A DNA stretch of 16,975 bases, taken from NCBI GenBank assembly GCA_025358395.1, contig JANYJT010000089.1:1-16975 (forward strand). Reading direction: 5' to 3'. The stretch's first letter is position 1. Each line of letters opens with the position of its first letter. This document shows, in pieces, positions 1-7,461 of the stretch. A program made the position numbers and the translations under genes. A model generated the notes under the pieces. It did no database searches. It was not told the DNA's origin and saw only the letters and a list, made by a program, of their open reading frames with translations. This stretch comes from Bacteroidia bacterium (lineage in GTDB: Bacteria > Bacteroidota > Bacteroidia > Bacteroidales > Prolixibacteraceae).

Positions 1-1123
1 GTTGGTAATTGTCTGTTTCATTGTCATAAAAAGAGATCTCTCCGTTTGTGCCATAGATAATTCCCGAAGGATTATAGGTTCTGTTGGTTTTCAACATGGA
101 GGATGGAACGCCATTCCAGGCCTGGTATGTTCTTTCCTTACCGGAGAAGAAGATCGCTTTAAGTAGGGTCATTTCCGTGAAATATCCTGCTGAAAGATAA
201 AAGGAGTGCAAGTCACTGGCTGCCCTATCTACATAACCATCCGAATTGATTTTTGACAATCTGGCTTCAATAACAAATTTTTTATCCAGGAGTCCGGAGC
301 CAACCATCACTGTATTCTTCAAGGTTCCAAAGCTTCCGGCGGCCACGCTCCAGCCTGCATAACTCTGCTGATTCAGGTTACTGGTTTGAATATTGACAGT
401 TCCCCCGAAAGCGCCTGCGCCATTCGTAGAACTTCCGACACCACGTTGAACCTGAATATTCCCGGTAGAGGAAGCAAAGTCAGGCAAATCGACAAAGTAG
501 ACCGAATGGGACTCGGCATCGTTGAGGGGAATTCCATTTACCGTCATGTTGATCCGGTTGGCATCGCTACCGCGGATTCTGAAATTGGTATATCCGATTC
601 CGGTTCCGGCATCCGAGGTCGCCACCAGCGAAGGAGTAAGACTTAGAAGGTAAGGCAAGTCCTGCCCTGAATGCTTTTCAGGTAGGTTGCTAACTTCCAG
701 ATTGGTGAAAGCCATTGGTGTACGGTTTCCGGCCCTGGTGGCAGAGACGATGACATCTTCAGTCATAATTTCAGCACTGAAAAGGATAAAATCCATCTTG
801 TTATCTCCCGGCTTCAAAGCGATCTTATTTTGATAAGGACGGTATCCAACGAATGTGATGATGAGCGTACAATCCGATTTTGGTAATTTATTGAAACTAA
901 AAATACCCTGACTATCTGTCGCAGAGACTTTATTTATATTCTCGATTTGTACCGTTGCCCCAGCAAGAACTTCGCCTTCCGGGTTCTTAACAATACCGTG
1001 CAAACTGTACTGCGCTGATAAGTTAACAAATGCAATGGTGCAGAAAATCAAAGTAAATAGATGAGGGGTCTTTATAAGTCTCTTCAGAAAATTGAAGGAT
1101 GGAATGGCAAAGAGAAGTCTCAT
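1..1123 (-). CDS. TonB-dependent outer-membrane receptor, N-terminal part (likely thiamine or thiamine-precursor importer)
   Basis: The first 374 codons are visible; the gene continues past base 1 without a stop. A hydrophobic leader ends near residues 36-38 in LSAQ, a typical Bacteroidota signal peptidase I site. Residues about 40-115 form a carboxypeptidase-regulatory-like beta-sandwich (GIVKNPEGEVLAGATVQI, later FVGYRPY). A TonB-box-like stretch EDVIVSATR (122-130) follows. A plug domain comes next (about 135-248), with the FRIRGSDANRINMTVNGIPL region, NIQVQRGVGSSTNGAGAFGG and GTVNIQT. Barrel strands start near 255. This is the outer-membrane, energy-coupled uptake family. Family membership is clear from sequence; substrate is not. 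The thiamine assignment is inferred from the TPP riboswitch directly upstream. TPP-controlled TonB receptors are known in Bacteroidetes. The ATG at 1121-1123 is the only start that places the signal peptide at the N-terminus. Confidence 0.93.
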   Translation of the reverse strand, partial: MRLLFAIPSFNFLKRLIKTPHLFTLIFCTIAFVNLSAQYSLHGIVKNPEGEVLAGATVQIENINKVSATDSQGIFSFNKLPKSDCTLIITFVGYRPYQNKIALKPGDNKMDFILFSAEIMTEDVIVSATRAGNRTPMAFTNLEVSNLPEKHSGQDLPYLLSLTPSLVATSDAGTGIGYTNFRIRGSDANRINMTVNGIPLNDAESHSVYFVDLPDFASSTGNIQVQRGVGSSTNGAGAFGGTVNIQTSNLNQQSYAGWSVAAGSFGTLKNTVMVGSGLLDKKFVIEARLSKINSDGYVDRAASDLHSFYLSAGYFTEMTLLKAIFFSGKERTYQAWNGVPSSMLKTNRTYNPSGIIYGTNGEISFYDNETDNYQ

Positions 1124-1138
1124 ATTTCAAAATTTAAT

Positions 1139-1208
1139 TACTGAAAATCAGTAGATATGACTATGAAACATGTGCTGACAGAGATACAAATGAAATGGAA
1201 TTTCATTT
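1139..1208 (-). promoter_or_regulatory. Possible expression platform of the TPP riboswitch: two hairpins
   Basis: Between the aptamer and the receptor ATG are two perfect small hairpins. The first pairs 1188-1196 with 1200-1208 (AAATGAAAT, 3-nt loop). The second pairs 1139-1144 with 1148-1153 (TACTGA, 3-nt loop) and lies 15 nt from the start codon. Neither is followed by a U-tract on the minus strand, so they do not look like an intrinsic terminator. The first overlaps the sequence that would form the 3' side of aptamer P1 (1198-1205), so the two could be mutually exclusive. This is inference from base pairing only; both stems are AU-rich. Confidence 0.4.
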
Positions 1209-1285
1209 TCCCTTTCCGGCATTACCCGGACAGGTTCGATGGGTTTGATCTCAGCCTGTATGTTTAAGGCACCCCTGATTCTGTT
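1198..1285 (-). promoter_or_regulatory. TPP riboswitch (THI element)
   Basis: Reading the minus strand, the conserved TPP aptamer elements appear in order: GGGGTGCC (1268-1275), a short P3 hairpin GCCT/AGGC, GCTGAGA (core CTGAGA at 1249-1254), ACCC (1241-1244) pairing with the first GGGT, AACCTG (1231-1236), a P5 hairpin CCGG-gtaatg-CCGG (1216-1229), and the closing GGGA (1209-1212). The family binds thiamine pyrophosphate and represses the downstream gene. Here that gene is the TonB-dependent receptor whose ATG lies about 75 nt further on. P1 can be drawn as 1276-1281 with 1198-1205 with a 2-nt bulge, but this closing stem is weak. A promoter-like TATTATTG, one mismatch from TAnnTTTG, sits at 1287-1294 just ahead of the aptamer. 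Confidence 0.93.
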
Positions 1286-1297
1286 GCAATAATACAA

Positions 1298-1329
1298 AAA
1301 AAACCGAAAGTGTGTACTTTCGGTTTTTT
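1298..1329 (-). terminator. Intrinsic terminator after the acyl-CoA synthetase gene
   Basis: A perfect 13-bp stem (1298-1310 with 1317-1329, core CCGAAAG/CTTTCGG) has a 6-nt loop and is flanked by A/T runs on both sides, so it can act in either direction. On the minus strand it lies 21 nt after the synthetase stop codon and ends in a long T-tract. It separates that transcription unit from the riboswitch-controlled receptor gene that starts just beyond it. Confidence 0.85.
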
Positions 1330-1350
1330 ATACGCTATTAAAAAAGCGCA

Positions 1351-3261
1351 TCAATGTGTCCACTTCTTCAGGGCAGCTATATTCACTGGATTAATAATGT
1401 TCTTTGCCTCAGGAGTATAGAGAAAATCAATTTCCTTGGTGTAGTGTTCTGTAATCTTTCCCCTGACCATCTTCATCGTACTGTTTAGCATGTGGTTTTG
1501 CTCAGTGAAAGTCTCCGGAAGTACCAGAATACAGGAAGGCAACCACCTTTCGGGGAACATATTTTCGAATTTACCGCCCTTTTTGTATTGGTCAATCTCC
1601 TGTTTGATCATCTCCAAAGTTTTCGCATAACCTGTTTCACTTTGGAATACAATGCCCTGTTTTTCCAATTGGCGAGTGATTTCGGGCACATTAGGTACAA
1701 ACATTCCAACAGTATATGGGTTCTGGTTGTTGTAAAGCATGGCTTGTTCAATGATCGGCGACTGGTCGACAATGGCTTCTTCAATGCCCTCCGGACTATA
1801 CTTTTCACCATCATTGCCAATCATCAGGCTTTTGAACCTACCTGATACATAGAGGTAATTATCTTTAGAGATATAGCCCATATCACCCGTATGTAACCAT
1901 CCGTCAATGATGGTTTCCCCGGTTGATTTTGGATTGTTCCAATAGCCTTTCATGACGTTACCGCCCCTGACAATGATTTCGCCTTTTTGATCTTTTGGAA
2001 GCTCATTGTTGTCATTGTCAACGATTTTACATTCCAGATGTTTGACAACTTTGCCGGATGAGCCAAATTTTACCTCCATCGGCGAATTGGCAGAAATAAT
2101 AGGGGAGGCCTCTGTCAATCCATAACCCTGGAAAACCGGAATCCCTATGGCACTGAAGAATCTCTGCAATTCAATGTCCAGCAAGGCTCCTCCGCCAATA
2201 AAAAATTGAAGCTTTCCGCCAAAATTGGCTCGTATTTTTGAAAATATTATTTTATCGTACAAAAGTACCTGTGGTTTGAGCAAAGCTCTCCATCCTCTGC
2301 CTTTGTTCCATCCATCTCCATCGTAGGCATAGCTTACTTTCAGCGCATGATTGAAAAGTTTCTCGGTGAATGCGCCTTTGCTTTGAATTCCCTTTTCTAT
2401 GTTCTTTCTGAAATTCTTAGACAAAGCCGGTACACTCATCATGATGTAGGGCTTGATCTCCTGGATATTTTGCGGAACATTGCGCAAAGTCTCCAATGGC
2501 GTTTTTCCCGTTTGAATAGAGGCTACGGATGCACCTTTCAGCATAAAGGTATAGAGACAAGCGGTATGTGCAAACGAGTGGTCCCAGGGTAATGTAGCCA
2601 GGGTGATAAAGTCGGGAGTGATATCCAAAACTCCGTTAGCTTGTATCACATTGATCGTATAATTATAATGAGTGAGCATGATACCCTTCGGATCAGCAGT
2701 AGTGCCCGAAGTATAGGAGATATTGGCAACATCGTCTGGTTGAATGTTTTGCCAAACCTGATCAAATGACTTTTTGTTCTCCGCATTCGCAAGAAAGGCA
2801 ACTCCTTTGTCAATGACATCCTGTAATGCAATCTCTTTGGATCCGGGGGTGGCTACACCATCCAGAAGTATCACCATTTCCAGTGAAGGGAGTTGATCGA
2901 TTATTTCAGCTAGCTTTGAAGCCTGTCCGGCTGAGATAATAATCATTTTGGCACCCGAGTGTTCCAGCCTGAATTTTAGCTCAGATGCTTCCAGTCTGAC
3001 CGAAAGTGGAACATTAATCGCACCGCAATACAAAACCGAGAGCTCGCTTATCAACCAGTAGTTTCTTCCTTCAGAAAGCAGTCCCACCCTTTCTTCTTTT
3101 TTCAATCCTAGAGCCATAAGTCCTGCTCCAAACTGATAGACAGACTGTTGAACCTGCTTGTAAGTAGAAGGAACATATTTGTCAGTCAGTTTCTCCCATA
3201 ACTGGGGATTGTCAGGAAATTTTTGAACACTTGTCTCAAAAAGCTCGATCAGTGTTTTCAT
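1351..3261 (-). CDS. Long-chain fatty acid--CoA ligase (AMP-forming, ANL superfamily)
   Basis: The 636-residue protein is a full-length adenylate-forming enzyme. It activates a fatty acid to acyl-AMP with ATP and transfers the acyl group to CoA. Visible motifs are the P-loop YTSGTTADPKG (183-193), GYGLTEASP (379-387), GWLHTGD (454-460, the ribose-binding Asp), the hinge region SGRFKSLMI (473-481) with GEKYSP (485-490), and a C-terminal TMKMVRGKI segment carrying the probable catalytic Lys. The last one, together with the length, places it with the eukaryote-like long-chain acyl-CoA synthetases (COG1022) rather than short-chain acetyl-CoA synthetases. There is no signal peptide, so it should act in the cytosol or at the inner membrane face. 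The start codon lies 2 nt past the galM stop, so the two genes are probably co-transcribed and translationally coupled. Chain-length preference cannot be read from the sequence. Confidence 0.93.
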   Translation of the reverse strand: MKTLIELFETSVQKFPDNPQLWEKLTDKYVPSTYKQVQQSVYQFGAGLMALGLKKEERVGLLSEGRNYWLISELSVLYCGAINVPLSVRLEASELKFRLEHSGAKMIIISAGQASKLAEIIDQLPSLEMVILLDGVATPGSKEIALQDVIDKGVAFLANAENKKSFDQVWQNIQPDDVANISYTSGTTADPKGIMLTHYNYTINVIQANGVLDITPDFITLATLPWDHSFAHTACLYTFMLKGASVASIQTGKTPLETLRNVPQNIQEIKPYIMMSVPALSKNFRKNIEKGIQSKGAFTEKLFNHALKVSYAYDGDGWNKGRGWRALLKPQVLLYDKIIFSKIRANFGGKLQFFIGGGALLDIELQRFFSAIGIPVFQGYGLTEASPIISANSPMEVKFGSSGKVVKHLECKIVDNDNNELPKDQKGEIIVRGGNVMKGYWNNPKSTGETIIDGWLHTGDMGYISKDNYLYVSGRFKSLMIGNDGEKYSPEGIEEAIVDQSPIIEQAMLYNNQNPYTVGMFVPNVPEITRQLEKQGIVFQSETGYAKTLEMIKQEIDQYKKGGKFENMFPERWLPSCILVLPETFTEQNHMLNSTMKMVRGKITEHYTKEIDFLYTPEAKNIINPVNIAALKKWTH

Positions 3262-3263
3262 AG

Positions 3264-4301
3264 TTAGTGGGTTTCGAATAGGTATGTGGTTTTTGATCTG
3301 TAGGTCTCTCCCGGATGTAATTGGGTTGTAGGAAACTCAGGATGGTTAGGCGAATCGGGATAATGCTGTGTTTCCAATGCCAAACCGCTGTAACGGCCAA
3401 AACGGTTACCCAACGAGGGAATGTAATACCCAGTATATAATTGGATTCCAGGCTCATCAGTAAAGACAGAAACCGATCTGCCTGTATGTCCTTCTGAAAG
3501 TTTGCACGCGAATATCATTTTTTTATTGTCATTCCCGAGGGGATAGTTGAGGTCATAGCCATCCGGCAGAGAGCCGATATCTTTGCCAATGGCTTTGGCG
3601 ACCGAAAAGTCAAAAGGCGTATTTGTCACATCTGCTATTTCACCGGTAGGTATCAAATTAGAATCATTGACTGTCCTCATTTTACTATTGACTTGAAATT
3701 GATGATTGCAAACATTGTCTTTGCCTCCATTCAAGTTGAAATAAGTGTGATTTGTCAGGTTGACAACCGTTGTTCGGTCTGTAACAGCCTTGTATTCAAT
3801 TTGCAATTCATTCTTGTGAGTGAGTTTGTAAAGAATGCTGACATCAAGATTTCCGGGGTAATTTTCTTCGAGATGCACACTGCGGTACTTTAATTCAAGT
3901 CCGACGAAATCGGGCTTTTCAATGGTTTTGGGCGACCATATTACTTTGTCAAACCCCGATTGTCCACCGTGAAGATGGTTCGGCCCATTGTTGATAAAAA
4001 GTTGGTAATTTACTCCTTCAATATTTAGTTTTCCACCTGCGATGCGGTTGCAGTATCTTCCGCAAACGGCTCCGAAATATGGATAATTCGCAAGATAATC
4101 GGCTGAAAAGTATTCTTCCAGAGTCTTGAATCCAAGCACAACGTTCTCCTTTAACCCTTTCTTATCGGCCATTTCAATGTCAGTGATGATGGCACCGTAG
4201 TTGGTAATTTTAACGGAAATTCCATTCGGGTTGACAAGCGTATAGAGGAAAACTTTTTCTCCTTTTGGGCATTGACCAAAAACTTCTTTTTTGATATTCA
4301 T
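3264..4301 (-). CDS. galM: Aldose 1-epimerase (galactose mutarotase)
   Basis: The 345-residue protein interconverts alpha and beta anomers of galactose and other aldoses. Family signatures are GRYCNRI (81-87), NGPNHLHGG (105-113), NHTYFNLNGG (184-193; His185 is the expected catalytic acid) and GLALETQHYPDSPNHPEFP (306-324; Glu310 is the expected catalytic base). Length is normal for the family. No signal peptide or lipobox is seen, so it is likely cytosolic, unlike some secreted or lipoprotein GalM forms in Bacteroidota. It is the first gene of a two-gene unit with the acyl-CoA synthetase, a pairing with no obvious metabolic logic. There is no galK or galT in the window, so its pathway partners are not visible. 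The 291 nt upstream, shared with the divergent phosphoesterase gene, show no exact TAnnTTTG promoter. Confidence 0.93.
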   Translation of the reverse strand: MNIKKEVFGQCPKGEKVFLYTLVNPNGISVKITNYGAIITDIEMADKKGLKENVVLGFKTLEEYFSADYLANYPYFGAVCGRYCNRIAGGKLNIEGVNYQLFINNGPNHLHGGQSGFDKVIWSPKTIEKPDFVGLELKYRSVHLEENYPGNLDVSILYKLTHKNELQIEYKAVTDRTTVVNLTNHTYFNLNGGKDNVCNHQFQVNSKMRTVNDSNLIPTGEIADVTNTPFDFSVAKAIGKDIGSLPDGYDLNYPLGNDNKKMIFACKLSEGHTGRSVSVFTDEPGIQLYTGYYIPSLGNRFGRYSGLALETQHYPDSPNHPEFPTTQLHPGETYRSKTTYLFETH

Positions 4302-4592
4302 AAGTTGCTATAATTGTTTAGTTATTATGGTTTTGAGATATATAGATTAATACTTAATCAGATATTTGATCAGGAATGCCACTCCTTAAATCCCTTAATC
4401 CGGCAAATCCTAATCCTAAACTGTAAACTTATACAAACGAAAGATTTTTTGAAAGTTATCATGAGTATATTTTGTCATTTCGTCACAATATTTTATCCTT
4501 CAAAATAATTTTTGGTAAATCGTTCGATAACTCTACTTTTACACCAGGTAATTATATTCGGCCTATCATCATTTACTATTAATTCACATAGT

Positions 4593-5513
4593 ATGAGCGG
4601 ATACGACATCATCGGGGATATTCATGGATATGCTTCCTTGTTGAAGAAATTGCTCTCCGAAATGGGATACAAACGAATTGATGGAATATGGCGTCATCCT
4701 TCCAGAACAGCTATTTTTGTTGGGGATTTTATCAATAGGGGACCCGAAATCCGGGAGACATTGCTTATGGTTCGAGCCATGGTAGAATCGGGAGGTGCCC
4801 TGGCCATACTTGGAAATCATGAGTACAGTTCGATTCTGTACCATATAAAGGACGACAATGGCACTTTTATGACAAGGCACATTGCAGGAAACAGAATCCA
4901 AATACAAAAGACACTAACAGTTTTCGAAAATCTTGCAGAAGAGTGGATCGATCACCTGAGATGGATGCGGACACTCCCTTTCTTTCTGGATCTTGGAGAA
5001 ATCAGAATTGCCCATGCATACTGGAATGATGGTGAAATTGAAAAGTTAAAGAATTATTTGCCGGAGGGTCGGTTAAAAAAGAAATTTATCAGACAGCTGC
5101 ATGAAAAGCGACCTGATATTGCTACCATCGTGCATAAACTTTTGAAAGGGCTTGAATTTAAAACTCCCAAAGACCTGATCATAAAATGCAGCAAAGGCCT
5201 TAGCAGAAAAGTCTTTACCCTCGATTGGTGGAGTAATCCGGCAGGTAAAACCTTTAGGCAGCTTCATTTTGGGAGTAAGTTTATTTTGCCGGATTACCAG
5301 GTCCCGTTAGAACTGGCTCCTTCCTATGAGCCATATACTCCCGACCAACCTATTGTTTTCTTCGGACATTACTGTCTCCAAAACGGTGCTGCCATCGTGC
5401 AGCAAAACATTTGCTGCGTGGATAGTTGCGTGGATACAACTGGCAAACTTACCGCCTACCGATGGAGCGGTGAACAACAATTAATTGCCGAAAATTTTGT
5501 GGTGGTTGGGTAG
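4593..5513 (+). CDS. Calcineurin-like metallophosphoesterase (PPP/ApaH-like)
   Basis: The 306-residue product carries the metallophosphoesterase metal-binding blocks: GDIHG (8-12), GDFINRGP (44-51), GNHE (74-77), a His in IAHAYWND (141) and GHY (258-260). These coordinate two metal ions for phosphoester hydrolysis. The first three blocks resemble PPP-type Ser/Thr phosphatases and diadenosine tetraphosphatases such as ApaH and PrpE. Block 2 has NRGP where DRGP is usual, and the last His is in GHYC rather than GxHxP. The substrate cannot be deduced. The ATG at 4593 is chosen because it starts 8 residues before the first motif; the frame is open to a TTG at 4512, but that would add 27 residues without family resemblance. 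The stop codon TAG (5511-5513) lies inside the first unit of the downstream repeat array, so insertion of the repeat may have set the present C-terminus. Confidence 0.85.
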   Translation: MSGYDIIGDIHGYASLLKKLLSEMGYKRIDGIWRHPSRTAIFVGDFINRGPEIRETLLMVRAMVESGGALAILGNHEYSSILYHIKDDNGTFMTRHIAGNRIQIQKTLTVFENLAEEWIDHLRWMRTLPFFLDLGEIRIAHAYWNDGEIEKLKNYLPEGRLKKKFIRQLHEKRPDIATIVHKLLKGLEFKTPKDLIIKCSKGLSRKVFTLDWWSNPAGKTFRQLHFGSKFILPDYQVPLELAPSYEPYTPDQPIVFFGHYCLQNGAAIVQQNICCVDSCVDTTGKLTAYRWSGEQQLIAENFVVVG

Positions 5514-5807
5514 AGACGCATAATTATGCGTCTCAATGTATCATCAATATTTTCATAACCGAAGTAGAGACGCATAATTATGCGTCTCAATGTATCATCA
5601 ATATTTTCATAACCGAAGTAAAGACGCATAATTATGCGTCTCAATGTATCATCAATATTTTCATAACCGAAGTAGAGACGCATAATTATGCGTCTCAATG
5701 GATCATCAATATTTTCATAACCGAAGTAAAGACGCATAATTATGCGTCTCAATGGATCATCAATAATTTCATAACCGAAGTAAAGACGCATAATTATGCG
5801 TCTCTAC
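5510..5807. repeat. Tandem array of 54-bp units, each with a 22-bp perfect palindrome
   Basis: Five complete 54-bp units start at 5510, 5564, 5618, 5672 and 5726, followed by a partial sixth (5780-5807). Every unit contains the half-site GAGACGCATAA or AAGACGCATAA followed by TTATGCGTCTC, a perfect 22-bp inverted repeat when G is present. The rest of the unit is an AT-rich linker (aatgtatcatcaa...cataaccgaa). Differences between units are few: G/A at unit position 4, T/G at about position 30, and one A in the linker of unit 5. The array starts with GTAGAGACGC and ends with its reverse complement GCGTCTCTAC, giving matching outer ends. It fills the gap between two convergent genes, so the hairpins could end both transcripts. 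It resembles REP-like or MITE-type palindromic repeats; no transposase is present here. Confidence 0.95.
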
Positions 5808-5814
5808 AGCGTAA

Positions 5815-7341
5815 TCATTCCCATTCAATCGTTGCCGGTGGTTTTGAACTAATGTCGTAAACCACTCTGTTAATTCCCCGTACTTTGTTAATAATGTCAT
5901 TGGAAACCTTGGCCAGAAATTCATAAGGGAGATGTACCCAATCGGCTGTCATTCCATCAGTTGAGGCCACCGCGCGTAGGGCCACAACATTTTCGTAAGT
6001 CCTTTCATCGCCCATCACCCCAACAGACTGAACAGGCAAAAGCATCACGCCTGCCTGCCATACTTTGTTGTAAAGATCCCATTCCCTGAGTGCCTGAATA
6101 AATAAGGCATCAGCCTCCTGCAACATCCTCACCTTTTCAGGAGTAACATCAGAAAGTATCCGGATGCCCAATCCCGGACCCGGGAAAGGATGTCGTCCCA
6201 GTAATTCATCTTTTATTCCCAATGCTTTTCCAACCCTTCTAACCTCATCCTTAAAGAGCAGATTGAGCGGTTCAACCACCTTGAGATTCATCTTTTCTGG
6301 CAATCCGCCAACATTGTGATGGGATTTGATGGTAGCCGACGGACCATTCACCGAAACTGATTCAATAACATCAGGATAAATTGTACCTTGTGCCAGCCAT
6401 TTTACATTCTGTATCTTGTGGGCTTCGACGTCAAAAACTTCAATAAAATCCCGGCCAATGGTTTTTCTTTTTTTCTCAGGATCAGTAATTCCTATTAAAT
6501 CATTCCAGAATTTTTCCCTTGCATTGACACCAATCACATTTAGTCCCATTCCCTTGTAAGATTCTAGGACATCCGCGAATTCATTTTTACGCAAAAGACC
6601 ATTGTCCACAAAAATACAGGTGAGGTTACTACCAATTGCTCTGTGCAGCAAGACGCCGGCTACACTCGAATCGACGCCGCCCGACAGACCAAGAACAACT
6701 TTGTCGTTCCCAAGTTTTTGACGCAACTGACTAACTGTTGCCTCAACAAACGAGTCGGGCGTCCAATTCTGGCTGCATCCGCAGATATTAACAAGGAAAT
6801 TTTGAAGCAACTGAGTGCCTTCTGATGTGTGGTATACCTCTGGATGAAACTGAATAGCGTAAGTTGGTTCCTCCTTTACCTGGAAAGCTGCATATTCAAC
6901 ATCTCCGGTAGAGGCCAGTACGGTATAATTTTCGGGCAATTGCACGATGGTATCACCGTGAGACATCCACACCTGTGAGTTTTCAGTTATCTGATTGAAA
7001 AGCTGGTTGTTATTGTCCCGCCATTTCAGATGGGCCCTGCCATATTCTCTTGAATCGGATGCAGCAACTTCGCCACCATAAAAATGCGCCAGATACTGTG
7101 CGCCATAACATACACCCAGCAAAGGTATTTTACCCTTTATCTCTGACAGGTCAATCCTGGGGCCATTCTCGTCTCTGACAGAATACGGACTCCCTGACAA
7201 GATGACCCCTTTCACAGATTCATCGATGGGCGGATAATGGTTAAAAGGATGAATTTCGCAAAATACGTTCAATTCGCGAACCCTGCGACCGATCAACTGG
7301 GTATACTGGGAACCGAAATCAAGAATGAGGATCTTTTCCAT
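5815..7341 (-). CDS. guaA: GMP synthase (glutamine-hydrolysing)
   Basis: The 508-residue enzyme converts XMP, ATP and glutamine to GMP, the last step of de novo guanine nucleotide synthesis. The N-terminal class I glutamine amidotransferase domain (about 1-190) shows [11 protein letters not shown] (7-17), the nucleophile Cys78 in GVCYGAQ, and the His166/Glu168 pair in FHPEV. The ATP pyrophosphatase domain carries the PP-loop LSGGVDSS (219-226). The dimerisation domain is at the C-terminus and ends in PPATIEWE, as expected for GuaA. Length is typical and no catalytic residue is missing. The gene is bracketed by repeats: a large inverted repeat touches its start codon, and the palindrome array ends 7 nt from its stop. 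No standard promoter is visible in the 120 nt upstream, so it may be read from the DUF1080 side or from within the repeat. Confidence 0.97.
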   Translation of the reverse strand: MEKILILDFGSQYTQLIGRRVRELNVFCEIHPFNHYPPIDESVKGVILSGSPYSVRDENGPRIDLSEIKGKIPLLGVCYGAQYLAHFYGGEVAASDSREYGRAHLKWRDNNNQLFNQITENSQVWMSHGDTIVQLPENYTVLASTGDVEYAAFQVKEEPTYAIQFHPEVYHTSEGTQLLQNFLVNICGCSQNWTPDSFVEATVSQLRQKLGNDKVVLGLSGGVDSSVAGVLLHRAIGSNLTCIFVDNGLLRKNEFADVLESYKGMGLNVIGVNAREKFWNDLIGITDPEKKRKTIGRDFIEVFDVEAHKIQNVKWLAQGTIYPDVIESVSVNGPSATIKSHHNVGGLPEKMNLKVVEPLNLLFKDEVRRVGKALGIKDELLGRHPFPGPGLGIRILSDVTPEKVRMLQEADALFIQALREWDLYNKVWQAGVMLLPVQSVGVMGDERTYENVVALRAVASTDGMTADWVHLPYEFLAKVSNDIINKVRGINRVVYDISSKPPATIEWE

Positions 7342-7456
7342 GAGCTAAAGTGACTAAAGTGAGCTAAAGTGACTAAAGTACTTTATGACTAAAATGACTA
7401 AAGTTGGGAGTCCCAAACTCTAGTCACTTTAGTCACTTTAGCTCACTTTAGTCACT
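7342..7456. repeat. Long inverted repeat built from short GAGCTAAAGT/GACTAAAGT words
   Basis: The left side has two exact 19-bp copies, 7342-7360 and 7361-7379, each made of GAGCTAAAGT plus GACTAAAGT. Bases 7349-7379 are the exact reverse complement of 7426-7456, giving a 31-bp perfect stem. Between the arms are further degenerate copies (GACTAAAAT, GACTAAAGT) and an inner hairpin TTGGG-agt-CCCAA (7404-7416) whose flanks also nearly pair. The structure begins at the base next to the guaA ATG and ends 5 nt before the DUF1080 stop codon. Transcribed from the minus strand, it would fold into a long hairpin at the guaA leader. It is unrelated in sequence to the 54-bp array. Confidence 0.93.
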
Positions 7457-7461
7457 TCTTC

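Noticed and set aside
386..646. Plus-strand open frame of 86 codons
   Set aside because: It lies wholly antisense to the TonB-dependent receptor plug domain and has no recognisable features.
4314..4508. Small plus-strand open frame in the galM/phosphoesterase gap
   Set aside because: A 64-residue product rich in Ile, Leu and Phe from AT-rich intergenic DNA, without ribosome site, promoter or known motif.
4512..4592. Longer phosphoesterase start at TTG 4512
   Set aside because: It would add 27 residues with no family resemblance; the ATG at 4593 gives the usual short distance to GDIHG.
4302..4592. Promoters for the divergent galM and phosphoesterase genes
   Set aside because: Promoters must exist somewhere nearby, but no exact TAnnTTTG with a correctly spaced TTG was found on either strand.
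5510..5807. CRISPR array
   Set aside because: The repeating part spans the full 54 bp: the linkers between palindromes are nearly identical rather than unique spacers, and no cas gene is present.
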